The notes beneath the pieces were generated by a model. That model worked only from the letters and a program-made list of their open reading frames with translations, was not told the origin of the DNA and ran no database searches. The position numbers and the translations under genes are program-made. A stretch of 64,000 nt of DNA from Sipunculus nudus (Eukaryota > Annelida > Sipuncula > Golfingiida > Sipunculidae): assembly GCA_026874595.1 (NCBI GenBank), contig CM049312.1:51589429-51653428 (forward strand), in the 5' to 3' direction. Below, piece after piece: positions 1 through 11,624 of the stretch (positions within the stretch are counted from its first letter, which is position 1; every line of letters starts with the position of its first letter).

Positions 1-607
1 ACACTAGTTGTCCAGATACCAGAGCTTTTGTATCAAAATTTTTAGTTATTCTGGGGGGTTACTACTGAGCCCTATAGCCCAGACAATATGGGTGACTAAG
101 ACCTAATTTCAGGTTTTCTTGACAACTTTTCATGGGCCTCCCAGCATGTCAAAAAAAAGTTTCTATAGGTCCAGTCATCAAGATTTGTGCCCTGTTAACA
201 GATGACAGCATCTTTTAAAGTCTCAAAAACAGAGAAAAAAAAAATCATAAAAAAATACAGATGGCACCACCATTCTGCAAAAACTAATGTAACACCCCAT
301 GATCAATATCCATGCTAAGAATCATGGTTATCAATGCATTAGTTGTTAAGATATTTGAGTTTTTGTATCAAATTTTTCATTATTCTGGGGAGTACTTTAG
401 AGCCCCATCCCTTAAAGAATATGGGTAACAGAGACCTAATTCAAGGTTTCCATTGAGATTTATCATGGACCTCCCTGGATGTAAAGTAAGAAGATTCCAG
501 GTCCAGTGGTTACGATTTGTGCCTTGTTAATGGACAGACGGCCGGTTGGATGACGGACAAAGAGTGATAGCTATAGCTCAGATGACTTACAGGCAGCTGA
601 GCTAAAC
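1..607 (-). mobile_element. Family S tandem-repeat element, reverse orientation, cut by window edge
   Basis: This is the reverse complement of the ~337-bp repeat array seen at 20415-24360. The shared landmarks are the 'cacaaatc' block, the 'gaccta' block and the Cc-rich 'gtacccc' block. Its hairpin head (TAGCTCAG ... CTGAGCTA) lies at about 570-606, next to a stretch rich in GGAC/GACGG repeats. About one and a half units are visible before the window starts. No coding capacity is seen. Its similarity to the other copies is visible directly; classification as a non-autonomous mobile element is inference from repeated shared ends. Confidence 0.75.
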
Positions 608-1080
608 ATTTAAGAAAACAAGAGACATATTTCTATTCTTAATGATAACATTCACATATAAACTACTTAGTGCTATATTTGGCCACTGGCTCTTAATAAT
701 ATAGTTAAGTGCAGAGACTTTTAATAAATATAGTTAAATTTATATTGGTATCTTGCACAAGCTACATCAGTATCTTTTTATGCTACCCTGTGTATACCCA
801 ACAGAAACTACAAATTCTGACTTGTACAAGCCCTCACCTTCTCACTTTGATCCTTGCATGCTGCAACAACTCCTTCCATTTTGTACATGTGAAAACGGAC
901 AATGTCCGACTTTTTGGCAGACCTCATTAAACCTACAATTACACTGCAAGATTTTAATCAGTTCCTCACCAGACTGGGACAGTTTATATTGACTCCATAG
1001 TAAACACAAGAACCACATAAACTAAAACCTAAACTAAGGACTCATGGATCTTGACACTCAGCTGAATTTGTCTATAAGAA
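608..1080. other. AT-rich spacer, nothing recognised
   Basis: Open frames here are short, overlap one another and show no known domain. No RNA gene or repeat boundary was recognised. Confidence 0.5.
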
Positions 1081-1720
1081 TATGTTTATAAGCTTTTCAA
1101 AATATGGGTCCTGTGTTCAGTTTAAGTCAACCAGTCTACCCAAACTGGAGTTATCATCCTTAAACTAATTTGTGAATGGATGAGCCCTGTGACCTTGACC
1201 TTTGACTGCAAAATCAAAAGGAAACTTCCCCTATTGGCTGGTGTGCCACATGTGGAAGGTGGAAGGTTTGCTATGAAAAGTTTGGCTTAAAATGCATCCA
1301 CAATCTTTCTAAAGAAGTTGGTCCTGTGACCTTGACCTTGGATCTCATGACCCCAGAATCAACAGAGCTCTTACTTAAGTGTTTGGTCATATATAATATG
1401 TCAACCCAAACTAGAATTATCATCTGGAAACAAATATGTAGACAGATGATCCCTGTGACCTTGACCTTATGACACCAAAATCAATCAGGTTCATCCCATA
1501 TTAGCAGGTCAGCTATGTGTGCAAGATGGACAGTTTGGGTTGAAAACTATGGCTAACAATGCATCCACAACCTTTCTAAATAAGTGGGTCATGTGACTTT
1601 GACCTCTGACCTCATGATCCTGGAATCAACAGAGTTCTTACTTTAGTGGTGGACAATACATAAGTCAAGTTTGAAACCAATATTTCAATCAAAAATGGAG
1701 TTATCATCAGGAATCAAATT
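1081..1720 (+). repeat. Degenerate tandem repeat built on TGACCTTGACC
   Basis: The motif gtgaccttgacc or a close variant recurs near 1190, 1325, 1455 and 1592, spaced about 130-137 bp apart. Alternate units share longer flanks (for example 'cagagctcttactta' and 'aacagagttcttactt'), so the real period is probably about 265 bp made of two half units. Such TGACCTTGACC-bearing repeats are common in molluscan intergenic DNA. No protein is encoded. Confidence 0.6.
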
Positions 1721-1800
1721 TGACTGACATACAGAAAGATGAACAGCTGAAGAACACCATTTAAGCCTTTATTAAAATCAGTGCTTAATCCACACCAGAA

Positions 1801-2678
1801 CTAGAATACAGGTTGTCGACAAGCGACTACGTGTATCCGCCAAAATCAGAGTGGAACGGGTGAAGTGAGGCATGGATTGAGTGGCAAGGAGAAATAGAGT
1901 GAAGTGTTGCATATTATCATGGATGTCTGCAGCAAAAATGTGTATGTAGGTTGCGCCACCTACCACAAAATCCAGAAAGCTGTCCAAGTTGTATACATAT
2001 GCAAAATTTAAGGCAGATAAGTCAAACCACTACAGGTAAATGAGTGATTTTAGCCCGTGGCAGACAAACAGACGGATGCTGTGCAAAAATGGTGGCAGGT
2101 GGCGCCACCAGTTTTTTGTATGATAAAGAGCTATGTGAGATCTAAACACATGCAAAACTTTGGCCCAATCAGTCAAACGGTTCTCGAGATATGAGCTTGG
2201 ATGTCTGCAGCATTAACTAGAATGTAGGTGGCTCCACCTGTCATAAAATCAAGAAATCTATCCAGGATGTATACGCATGCCGAATTTCAGTCATACCACT
2301 GCAGAGATTTGAGTGATTTTAGCCCAAGGCAGCCAAACAGATGGATACTGTGCAAACATGGTTGCAGGTGGTGCCACCATTTTTTGTGTATGTTATAAAG
2401 CTATCCAAGGGCTACATTTTTACAAAATTTTTTTCCTGATTGGTCAAAAGGTTCCTGAGAAATGTGGGTTTATGTGTGGAAACAGATGCACAAATGGACG
2501 CTGGGCAGAGAGGAAAGGTCACAGGTCAAGGCCAATTGATTAGGCACCAGTTCACATGTGACCCGATAATTGGTGTAAGTTTCGAAAAAATCAGTCCAGT
2601 AGTCTCAGAGGAGTTCTCCGGAAATGAATGCAGCGGCAGCGGAAACATAGTATCTGCAAAACTTCGTTTTTGCGAATA
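1801..2678 (-). mobile_element. Family X hairpin-ended element, diverged reverse copy
   Basis: Read on the minus strand this starts with a TATTCGCAAAAAC-type hairpin and ends in TATTCTAG, the same two ends as the copies at 33132 and 51898. Inside are the characteristic GGTGGCGCCACC-type palindromes and the phrase 'accgtttgacc' in decayed form. The minus-strand flanks are TTG on the 5' side and TTC on the 3' side, compatible with a mutated 3-bp duplication. It is shorter (878 bp) and more decayed than the other copies, so it is older. No ORF of note. Confidence 0.75.
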
Positions 2679-3716
2679 CAAATATCAGTAAATGTGTCTC
2701 TAATCACAGGACAGATTTCATATTGCCCCTTTAATTAAAATCAACAATTAGATTTCAAATGAAATTTCATTTTTCCCTTATGCATGGATGAAAGAATTAC
2801 AAATGTCTCAACAAACTTTTCAAGTGATCTAGGGACCAAAAGCTGGGAGATTATGAGTTGGAATCTCAGTTAAGGAGAAGAGATTTTTCATGGTCAGCCT
2901 CCACCCAAGGTGAGCATTCTGCAGGATCAATTGGATGATTCTTTTTCTGAAGTAATTGTGTTTCTTACTTCTAGAATTGAGTAGGGAACACTGAGTGTGA
3001 TAATTTTTTTCTGATTTATTTTGATAAAAGAGAATCAGAGATTGTCATCTGAAATTTTGATCATCATATCTTTAAATATGCGCGAAGTGTAAACAATTTG
3101 TATATTTATTTCAGTTTGTGTAGATTAGTAGGAATACAGGTATGAGGTTTCTTCAAATATTCAATTTAATACAGCAAGCTCCCCAGTTTAAATCCAACTA
3201 TAACTTATGCTAAAAACTACAGCATATCTATATCAAATTTATCATTAATCTAGCAAAACAAATTAAGCCTTGGTTAAGTCTGTCCATTTAGTTAAGGTCG
3301 GATAATACAAAATGTTATCACTTGAAGAGTCTTGTTGTTGACCAGACATTAATTATATAACATACATGTATTGAATTAGAGGGATACTAAATAACAGTGA
3401 ACCACACAAGTTCATTCTGGTGTTCAGAATCATGTAAGCCTGTGTTAAAACAATTTTACAGGGCTGGCAGCTGAAAGAGTACTCCTGCTTAAGCACATAC
3501 TGAGGCCAACATGGTTTACTGGACATAGACACTGCTGGCCAGTGGCTCACTGAAGTTTATCACTAAGTGCTGGCAGCTATGTTCCTATACCCTTAATTTG
3601 TATATGTATATTCAGGTCCAGTGAGATCTCTCTGTACATTTCTACCTGCAGGTCAGCCTTGTCTCTGTTGTATGTATATTACAATACCATCCCAGCAGAA
3701 TATGAAGAGAGATTAC
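2679..3716. other. Spacer or SEC14L intron sequence
   Basis: AT-rich sequence downstream of the last visible SEC14-like exon. I looked on the minus strand for the next CRAL-TRIO coding exon and did not find it, so this is probably part of a long intron that continues left of the window, or the gene is truncated. Confidence 0.45.
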
Positions 3717-3873
3717 CTTTAAAATCAAAATCTTTGGTGACATTGTACCACACAGGGTTGCCGTCTCTGGTGAAGCCACATGACCCGCCCTGCCAGTACT
3801 TACACAGGACCTCTGGTGGTTGCCACTCTGACAGAAGCTGGTCTGCTCCGTACATCTTTCTCCACGCCATGCT
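3717..3873 (-). CDS. SEC14L: SEC14-like protein, internal exon (CRAL-TRIO N-terminal part)
   Basis: A 157-bp minus-strand exon. It begins after an AG acceptor (tgtctgagcag) and ends at a donor reading AAAG|gtaatc. It encodes a segment with WQPPEV, a GG.CG motif and GNPVWYN, which matches the SEC14L2/3/4 vertebrate pattern WQPPEV...GGxCGYDxDGxPVWYD at the N-terminal edge of the CRAL-TRIO lipid-binding fold. Family members are cytosolic proteins that carry phosphatidylinositol, tocopherol or other hydrophobic ligands between membranes. The exon starts in phase 0 after the 4313-4356 exon and ends in phase 1. There is no internal stop in the coding frame. The next exon, which would carry the core lipid pocket, is not visible to the left. 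Confidence 0.85.
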
Positions 3874-4312
3874 CTGCTCAGACAAGGATCAACAATCATT
3901 ACATCTGTAAACATCATGTCTGTTGTTTCTGTTGAGCATGGCTTTCAGTGTAGGACCTCCAAGTGTCAAGTTCTATTTACAAGCACTTTTGTTTCAACTG
4001 ATTAGAAGTAAAGCCAGACACAGCTTTCTTTACATCACTAAATCATTTTATTTTAAAAAATTACAATATTTTACAAAGATCACTATAAATATGTTGGAAA
4101 TATATTACCATTCAACAAACATGTACAGCAGTAATAAGAGGAACTGATTACCTGATGAAGGGAGTCACAGAGTAAGTAGTAATGTGAGGAACTGATAGGT
4201 TACCTGATGAATAGAGTGACAGAGTAATAAAATAGAGAACAAAAGGAGTTTCTTGTATCATTGTGCTTATCTAAAACAGAAGAGTAAATACTCAGTGGAG
4301 TTCTGTAAATAC

Positions 4313-4356
4313 CTTTCTGTACATCCGCTCAGCTTTTTCAGAGTTAAAGTTTCTTG
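4313..4356 (-). CDS. SEC14L: SEC14-like protein, short internal exon
   Basis: A 44-bp minus-strand exon between the acceptor ttttccag and the donor gtattt. It starts in phase 1 and ends in phase 0. Joined to the exon at 5276-5345 it completes the split codon and continues LLRWLR with ARNFNSEKAERMYRK, the exact position where vertebrate SEC14L proteins have LLRWLRARSFDL...ML+KH. The exact phase fit on both sides makes this small exon convincing even though it is too short for ORF prediction. Gene identity rests on this three-exon run. Confidence 0.8.
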
Positions 4357-4921
4357 CTGGAAAAGAGATATAAAAGTATTCAGTAAATTCAACTTGATAT
4401 GTACAATAGATACAGGCACATGATTGGAGACATTTCTTACTTCTGCTACTTGTATAAGACAGTCATAATCAAAGGAACATAAAGTATAAGTTATGAGGCA
4501 AGTCAGCCAATATCACTATTGATTTATTAGCCTTTGGCTGACAGGACGTGATAATTAATGGCTAGTCTAGAAAATGGCAAAAGTTGCTATCTTTAAAAAG
4601 TAATTTTACAATGTCCTGATACTCTTCGCCAACTTGGGAAGAAAGCTTGTTTGGATATGGCCATCTAAGAAAAAATATTTAAATTCTAATGGCATCTCTA
4701 TGCCTATCACAAGAAACAGAAGAAGGCAAATACTGGATTGCACTTTAGCACCCATGCCACCCCACTGCAATCATGCAAAGTACAGATCAAACAACCGAGT
4801 CAACTGAACTAATATGTACACTTGTATGCTCTGTCAAAGCAAAACAAGGCATACTCTGATCACCCATTGGTTATACTCTGCAGTAATTGTAATCAGACCC
4901 ATGAAAACAAGGTATCGCAGT

Positions 4922-5087
4922 GTGCATCCAGCTCCACATTTTAAACATGCAACACCCAACCTCATTGGTCTGATAACACCAAGACACCAGTTCTCATTGG
5001 TCTGATGCTTAGCCCTCTGCCAGAACCAGTGTTATCAGACCAATGAGAGTGGGTGTTATATGTTTAAAATATGGAGCTGGATGCACA
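4922..5087. repeat. Long inverted repeat (MITE-like) in a SEC14L intron
   Basis: Two arms of about 58 bp (4922-4979 and 5029-5087) are inverted copies of each other, sharing 'tgcatccagctcca', 'ttttaaacat' and 'cattggtctgataacac'. About 50 bp separates them. A third partial copy of the 'cattggtctgat' block sits in the loop. The layout fits a foldback MITE lying in the intron between the exons at 4313 and 5276. No clear target duplication was identified. Confidence 0.7.
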
Positions 5088-5275
5088 ATGCTCTCACTGC
5101 TTTGATCACCATACTTAGCTCTGTGCCAACCCTGGAGATCGAACACAGAGAACCTTAATATACAAAGCAGCGGTTACAAGGAAGGAGATCTGGAATGACT
5201 GTAGTGTATAATCACTGTGTGAGGAGCAGTCACAAAGCATTCTTGTCATGGTGTCCCTGCACTGTGGATTCTTAC

Positions 5276-5345
5276 CTCTCAGCCATCTCAGTAAATAGTT
5301 GTCATCATGGTGAGGCTGAATGATGTCCTGTATGGCCCCCTTCAT
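5276..5345 (-). CDS. SEC14L: SEC14-like protein, upstream internal exon (CRAL-TRIO-N)
   Basis: A 70-bp minus-strand exon. It lies after the acceptor tgtttacag and before the donor G|gtaaga. It encodes MKGAIQDIIQPHHDDNYLLR followed by WLR, matching the CRAL-TRIO N-terminal helix region (DDxxLLRWLRA). The first codon is ATG, but the strong acceptor directly before it suggests an internal exon rather than the true start, and family members carry roughly 20 more N-terminal residues. I could not find that first exon upstream (to the right), so it is either short or far away. Confidence 0.82.
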
Positions 5346-5646
5346 CTGTAAACAAGTCACCATGACAACATGAGTAAAAGTTCATGAAAGGCTGGCATTT
5401 CACAACACATGAAATACTGCATGCAGTTATATTCCAGAAAGAACGAATCAACAGAACCAATTTTATCATTGACCATTTCATTTATGTGCATGATACATTT
5501 GATACAAATCTGAGGTACCAAACAAATCTGACAGGGACACAAAACTTTATAGAGTTGCAAGTCCTAGGATAAGTTCCTGGTATCCAGTAAATTTGCGATA
5601 AAACCCAACAGAACCAGTTGATGAATTTTGGATTATTAACATCTCT
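5346..5646. other. Spacer, no gene recognised
   Basis: AT-rich sequence upstream of the visible SEC14-like exons. Short overlapping frames on both strands show no domain. Confidence 0.45.
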
Positions 5647-6240
5647 GTGCATTCAAACCCTAACACCCAAGAAACCCTGAAACCCAAGAGGCCTCTGGCA
5701 ATACTATTTCATCCATTATTGTTTGGGATGATATTGTTGCTGATGACTGCCAAAAAGCTGAACACTTTTGTTGAAAAAGCTTCTCTTGAAATAAATAATG
5801 TGACACTGCCGATGCAAATAAACTCGTTGGAGGTGGTACTGGAAGATACTGTAACTTCAGAACAGGACATATTGGATAATTTCATTACTCTTAATGTTAA
5901 TAAAGCTTGTTGTCCAGATGGAATCACTCAACGTATGCTAAAACTGTACACATTCTATAACCAAGAGCTTAACCATCCTGTTCAACTGGCAAGTCAAATT
6001 TAATCCAGACAAAACTGAAAGTATGATATTTAGGAGAATTGTAACAGCTCTATCTCTGGTCAACCACTGTTGTCATTATGTCAACACAAACACTTGGGAG
6101 TGATACTTAATAAAAGTGGTAATTGGAAGGATCATATTAACATCATCTGTAACAAAGCAAGTAAGAGAATTCACTTATTGACATATTAAGATCACTTACA
6201 TATAGGCTAAGAAGGAAAGCTTCAGAAAAATTGTATATGT
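5647..6240 (+). pseudogene. Degenerate Jockey/CR1-like LINE reverse transcriptase fragment
   Basis: The first part encodes LNVNKACCPDGITQRMLK, the classic LxxxKAxGPDGIxxRMLK start of a CR1/Jockey-type reverse transcriptase. It then jumps directly to the thumb region, with FNPDKTESMIF (around 5998-6030) and HKHLGVILNKSGNWKDHI in shifted frames (around 6085-6140). The whole palm, including the YADD box, is therefore missing between the two. Frameshifts and stops show it is dead. The clade call is from motif style only. Confidence 0.7.
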
Positions 6241-8689
6241 CATTCATAAAATAAGTAGAATCTAGTTAAGCAGGAACAGTTACAGGTGCCACAAGGGAGA
6301 CCAGCCATGAATTAATTTAAAGAGAAACAGGGTTCGAAAGTTGATACTTTTTCAAAAATATTAATGGACTACTAGTACTAGTCCAGGACTAGCACAAAAA
6401 TACATGTGTGACTTGATTCTGGATGAAGTTGGTAGTACTGGTTATAATCTGCGAAATAGTTAGAAATAATTTGAGACCTCCAGCAGTTTGCACAACCCTG
6501 AGACAAAATTCCTTTTTATTTTCTACAATGTGACAGTGGAATTCATAAAATAAACCAAAAAGAAAGTCCTTCAATCCTGAGTTTAAAAAAAAATTAGAAT
6601 CTATTATATGGAGCCACCATTATATTTCAGCCAATTCATAGGTAGCAGGCTGGCACAGAAATAGGGCCTACCACACTAGGATGAGACTAGGTTGTAGCTT
6701 GTTAAATCTGTATCTGTTCAAAAACAACTGAATTAAAAATCCTATACGTTCATGCGGAAATGGAATTGGGACCTTTTCAGAAAAATTTGTCTGGAATTTA
6801 GAACTATAGACATGTTTCCATACCTATCTTGTGAGAACTCTGACCTATTTATGCATGTTCAAGATTTTATAATAGCTACAAATCAATTTTGAATTGTTTA
6901 AAGGCACTCAGAAGACTCCAGAGGTGCTACAACATAAAACAATATATATACACTTACATATAACTATAAACACATACTCTGGAATTCTGCAATTTTGTAT
7001 GCAACTGATTTTGCACAAGTGCGTATATGGGCAAATGAATAATGAATGTACTTATCATACTTATTTGGCTCATGAAAGATGATAAGATTGACAATATTAC
7101 TGTTGTACATATGCACAGGTGCAATATGCATGTACTTACTACTTTTCAATTCTTGTTTTATTATATCATGTGATTCTATTACAGGTATTTGTATGTGAGG
7201 TGTCTAGCTGTTTTTTTATCCTCTTGGTATTGTACAACAAATCATTGTTCAAACCAAGAAGGGATGATGCATCTACACAAACAGATCAGTATATATCGCA
7301 CCCCTGGAAACAACCTAATCAGCAACCTAAACTGTGCATGGTATCGAAAATGGGCCATGCACACAAGCATTTATTATTATAAAACACACCGTACTCACAA
7401 GGGATATATCAAATGTGACAGAAGTCATAAGTAATAGGTTAATGCCTGAACCAGAAATTAAGGAGGTATTGAAGATTCAATCTAAATTGAAAAGTCAACA
7501 GAAATCCTGCTGTACTTTGAATTTATACATTCTGGTGCAATTGCAAAATGCAATCCTCGCAAAACGTCCAAAATGAAAAACTCAATTTCAGCCTCACGAA
7601 TATAAAGCCAACCACAGAATTTCTTGATGATGTTAATGAATCCTGATTATGTGCCGGATATACACCAAAATCTAATAAATTCTTCATTTGCCCATTCCTG
7701 AAAAGCCCTGAAAATTTTGTAAAGATTTTGTTCAGGATTGTAAAATTTATGATGACATACACACACACACAATCAAATGTGGATGAACATTGTTGCCTGG
7801 GGACTAACCCAGACATCATAAGATGACCCAAAGAAATGTAACCACCCCCGTTTCCACGTTTATGGATCCGACCTGCTATCAGTGACTACTGACGCGCTTT
7901 GAGAAATTATTAACACTATTCTGGGACCATTCAGTACTGGTTTTGCAGAACTGACGGCTCTATCCTATTTCTCTAGCAAAACCACAAACTTCTGCGGTTT
8001 CCACCTATTGTTGGAAGCCTATAAAATGAACTCGCCTGCAGTACGAGGCACGACTATCAATTTTGCTATGCCACTTTACTGTTTTCCCTTGGGACCGTGA
8101 CCATTGGCTGTTGGTCCCCAAGCCCACGGTATGCCATGAACTACGATATGAACTTTATTATGTAGGAAGAGGAGAGACTTTTTCTCTGGTGCCACATTGA
8201 TTAATACAGGACTTCAGTTTTGTGTGTGCCCAAACTATGTGTTGAAGATCGACCTCAGTTTCTCATATACTGGATTCAGTTAAGTATTTCATTGCAGTTC
8301 GTTATATAGAGACCTAGTTTTTCTTCAGAGACTTTGTTAAAAATTGCGTTATGTATTGACTATTATATTATTTGTGTACGAATGTTAATATTGTAATATA
8401 TTAATACAGCACTCTTTTTGCACCCATATTTTGGTTACGTATTCATTTGAGGAGAATGTGTCTGAGCATTTATGTAACGGTTCAGCCTGAGTTGTTTGTT
8501 TGGTGTGAAAAGGGACCGTAACAACATGTACCATCCTGGCAGAGGCAAAAATCATTAAAAGACAGATCACATATTCAGTGACATTGTGCTGGTCAGACAC
8601 TGAACGTAGGAATGTATATTCACATGGTGTTAGCTAGAAAACATATGATCCAATGTTTTTTTACATTTTCTATAAACATTGACCAGACA
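6241..8689. other. AT-rich non-coding spacer
   Basis: No convincing exon, RNA gene or repeat boundary was found. The listed frames of 60-100 codons here have no recognisable domain and overlap on both strands. A short (ac)n run lies near 7758-7771. Confidence 0.45.
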
Positions 8690-8710
8690 CCCCCCCCCCC
8701 CCCCCCCCCC
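8690..8710 (+). repeat. Poly-C run (21 bp)
   Basis: Uninterrupted C run directly visible; prone to length error in assembly. Confidence 0.9.
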
Positions 8711-11365
8711 ATCCTGAATAATATTCCCTTCTTATCAAGTCCGAAAATGTTTGGCTGATGGATGCATATTTCAAAACCTATCAGGGAACTAGAAAGGACT
8801 GAGAGAAATTAAGCAGTGGGAGTTGCGCTAGTTTCTGATTTATCATGCGTGTGCGTCCTGTACGAGACGAACCCCGACAATGGAAAGACAAAATGGTACA
8901 TGAAATTTTGGTGGCTAAATAACATCTTCATATAATGTAGTATTTATGATAATTACCTAGAATACCAGACATGTCTTGCATATTATCTTGTCACTTATAA
9001 TGTTAACTAACTCCCCAAACACGGGTCCCCCGTTTATGTGTATAATGATGGAGGATTCACTGGGAGTTTTGAAGTACACACTCAAGAAGTGTGTTTTATG
9101 ATATTTTTTAAAGCCATATTTGACATTTTTGTGTGTTATGTGCACCAGATGAGACTTGTTTCAGGTCATTCTGCTCCTAGTTTCAGCGGGCGCCTGCAGA
9201 TACATTACTGGTTCACTCGTCCACAAAGTTGTATGGATGTAACTTGTGTAAGGAATGTCAACTCATGACCACAACAACATGCGTGTGTGTAAAGTCAATA
9301 AACGTGCAGTATTGTTGATCTGCCATAAACTAGCATTACTTAATTTTTCCTTTAACAGAACTTTAGAAACTGGGCTTCAGCCTACCGCCGGTACCTTATG
9401 CACAATGGGTGTTGCATAATAAATTGATTCCTGACAAAGGCCGATACATATTATTTTCCTAAGAATTCCCGTATTTAATTTTGCTCATAACTGGAGTCTG
9501 TTATATTAGAGGAGGAGGGGTCCTGGGAACCTGGGTTACCCGCCTGAATGGGGGTATGGGGAGCCCCCACCTTAAGCTTAATTCTTCTGTTCAAATAGTA
9601 AAAGCTAGGTTCCCCATTTTTGCGATAGATTGCGCTTCAATCACGGATATATATGAACAAAACTCGCCCCTGTTGGTATCTCGTCTTCACAGCTACCTTA
9701 GTAGTGTGTAGGGCTCCTAGTCTAGAGATCGTAGGTTTCGATTCCCAATTCAGGCAACTTCTCATGTTTAGTAGTTGTTTATGTTAATAGAGTTGATATG
9801 ATTGTAGGGACATCTACAGGGAAAGGTAAGAGTTAAAATAGGGAATGAGAGGAGAGAGTTTTATTTATATTTTCATGTTCCTCAATAGAAGCATAGCTCA
9901 CTTTCTGTAGTGGCTCCTTTCCTTTAAATCAAGTTTGATGTTGATTTATTTCTATGTGAATTTTATAAAAAAAATCTGCATGTTGCAACATGTTGATAGA
10001 ATTATCAGGATAGCTCAATGTGGGAGCAGGAAACTTAATGACAGACTATCAGTAATGAAGCTTATTGATTTTAGGCAGGTCACCAGTAATACACTTTTAC
10101 CGAACTGTGTATCCCGACGCCCCGTTCGCTAGACATTTGAAGACAGGAAACAGTGTCACTATCACTCAGTCTATGTTTATCATAGAGACACTACAGTACT
10201 GCACGTTGCTGATCAATTATACAATATTGCAGTGTTACAGTACAGAAAACACGAAATCACCTGTCTCAGTGATTCTTTCTGGGTCTTATCTAGCTCATTC
10301 ATGTTGTTTAGGTGTTGCTATGGGCCACGTTGTGAATCTGGTAATCTGTTCCGCTGAGACATCCACGGTCCCCAGCTGTGATGAACAGACCGTCAACCAT
10401 GAGCCACGAAAACACACAGGCAATAGGTAGCGACCTCTGGTGGAGATTGAACATCAAGTAAACAAAAGCCGCGTGACGGACCAAAGAGGGCGGGTGTAAT
10501 TCGCTGATCAACGCTCTGACCAGCCAGCGCATAATGTATAGGCCTACACGGCCGATGTTTCAGCAATTCAAAGCAACATTTTATCCAGTTTTCATTAACC
10601 ACTAGTTCGAATCGGACTCAATATAACTAGGACCTGCTTTTGTAGAGTCCGATTCAATCGGGCTATTTACCACCTGATGAAAAGTGTAAGCTTTGAAAGC
10701 TCGTGAATAAAATAAGTCCAGACTTCGGCTGTTTTAATTTTATCGTATTCCCTACCAAGGGTCGTAACGCAAACATGCACCTGCGCGGAAAGACATTTTT
10801 TATTTTGTACCAAACCATTGGCAAGGTGAACAAGTAGCTGAAAATAGTAACATACATGAAACTAAACGAAATATTGAAATATATTACAGGGGGTGTTCCA
10901 CCGACTCCCTATGTTTACTATACTAGTATTTTCCTATTAAAATGGTCAATAATTTTTAATACTTTCTGGCATTTAGCTTGGCCCTCATGAATCTCCTATA
11001 TTTTCCTGTTATTTTGTACTGCACAACTGTGTTTCTGATATAACAGTGTTGCTATTGAATACATTTTATTCATTTGAATGCAAGTGTGCATCAGGGATGG
11101 CATGTAAAATGGCAGAATCGGGGTTTACACTGAGCGAATTAAGTGTGACTAAACTTTTGCTAGGCGATGATCGTAAGATGCATCTTTAGCGGAAAGGCAA
11201 TTTTTTTCTGCTGAAAACAAACCTCTTTTAATTAATGCTTATCCTTTGGAAAGGTAAATATTTCACGACCTCTGCCTACACTGAACAAGGGGCCCATGGG
11301 TCACGTCGCTCAGCTGAATTTTGGAAAATTTCAGCAAATGCAAAGTAGGCCTATACTAATTTTTT
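8711..11365. other. Non-coding spacer with small hairpin
   Basis: No gene recognised. It contains the SINE-like piece near 9690 and a perfect 11-bp inverted repeat, GAATCGGACTC at 10609-10619 and GAGTCCGATTC at 10645-10655. The stretch from about 10300 to 10560 is somewhat richer in CpG than its surroundings, but no promoter or exon can be assigned. Confidence 0.4.
9690..9760 (+). repeat. Possible tRNA-derived SINE remnant
   Basis: The sequence has a good pol III B-box-like string, GGTTTCGATTCCC (9733-9745), preceded about 40 bp upstream by a tRNA-like 'tagtgtgtagggctc' stretch in the A-box position. It resembles the head of tRNA-derived SINEs common in invertebrates. No tail or target duplication was found, so confidence is low. 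Confidence 0.35.
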
Positions 11366-11366
11366 A

Positions 11367-11435
<69 letters not shown>
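11366..11435. repeat. (TA)n microsatellite
   Basis: Nearly uninterrupted AT dinucleotide run, directly visible. Confidence 0.95.
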
Positions 11436-11436
<1 letters not shown>

Positions 11437-11624
11437 CTTTATAAGCACCTGAAATGCTAAAAGGAAATGGCCCCGCTAACCGGGGATAATAAAATATTAA
11501 ATATATATTTGCACAACTAATACTGTGCACATTTATGGACTATATCAAAGGTGCAGGAGTCTCTCATGATCAAATATTTCTAGAAGTATCATCATTTCAG
11601 CAATGTGACAATAATGTGAATGTA

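Noticed and set aside
10308-10532. Minus-strand frame near a CpG-richer patch as a possible first SEC14L exon
   Set aside because: The peptide has none of the expected N-terminal SEC14-like residues and no matching donor was seen.
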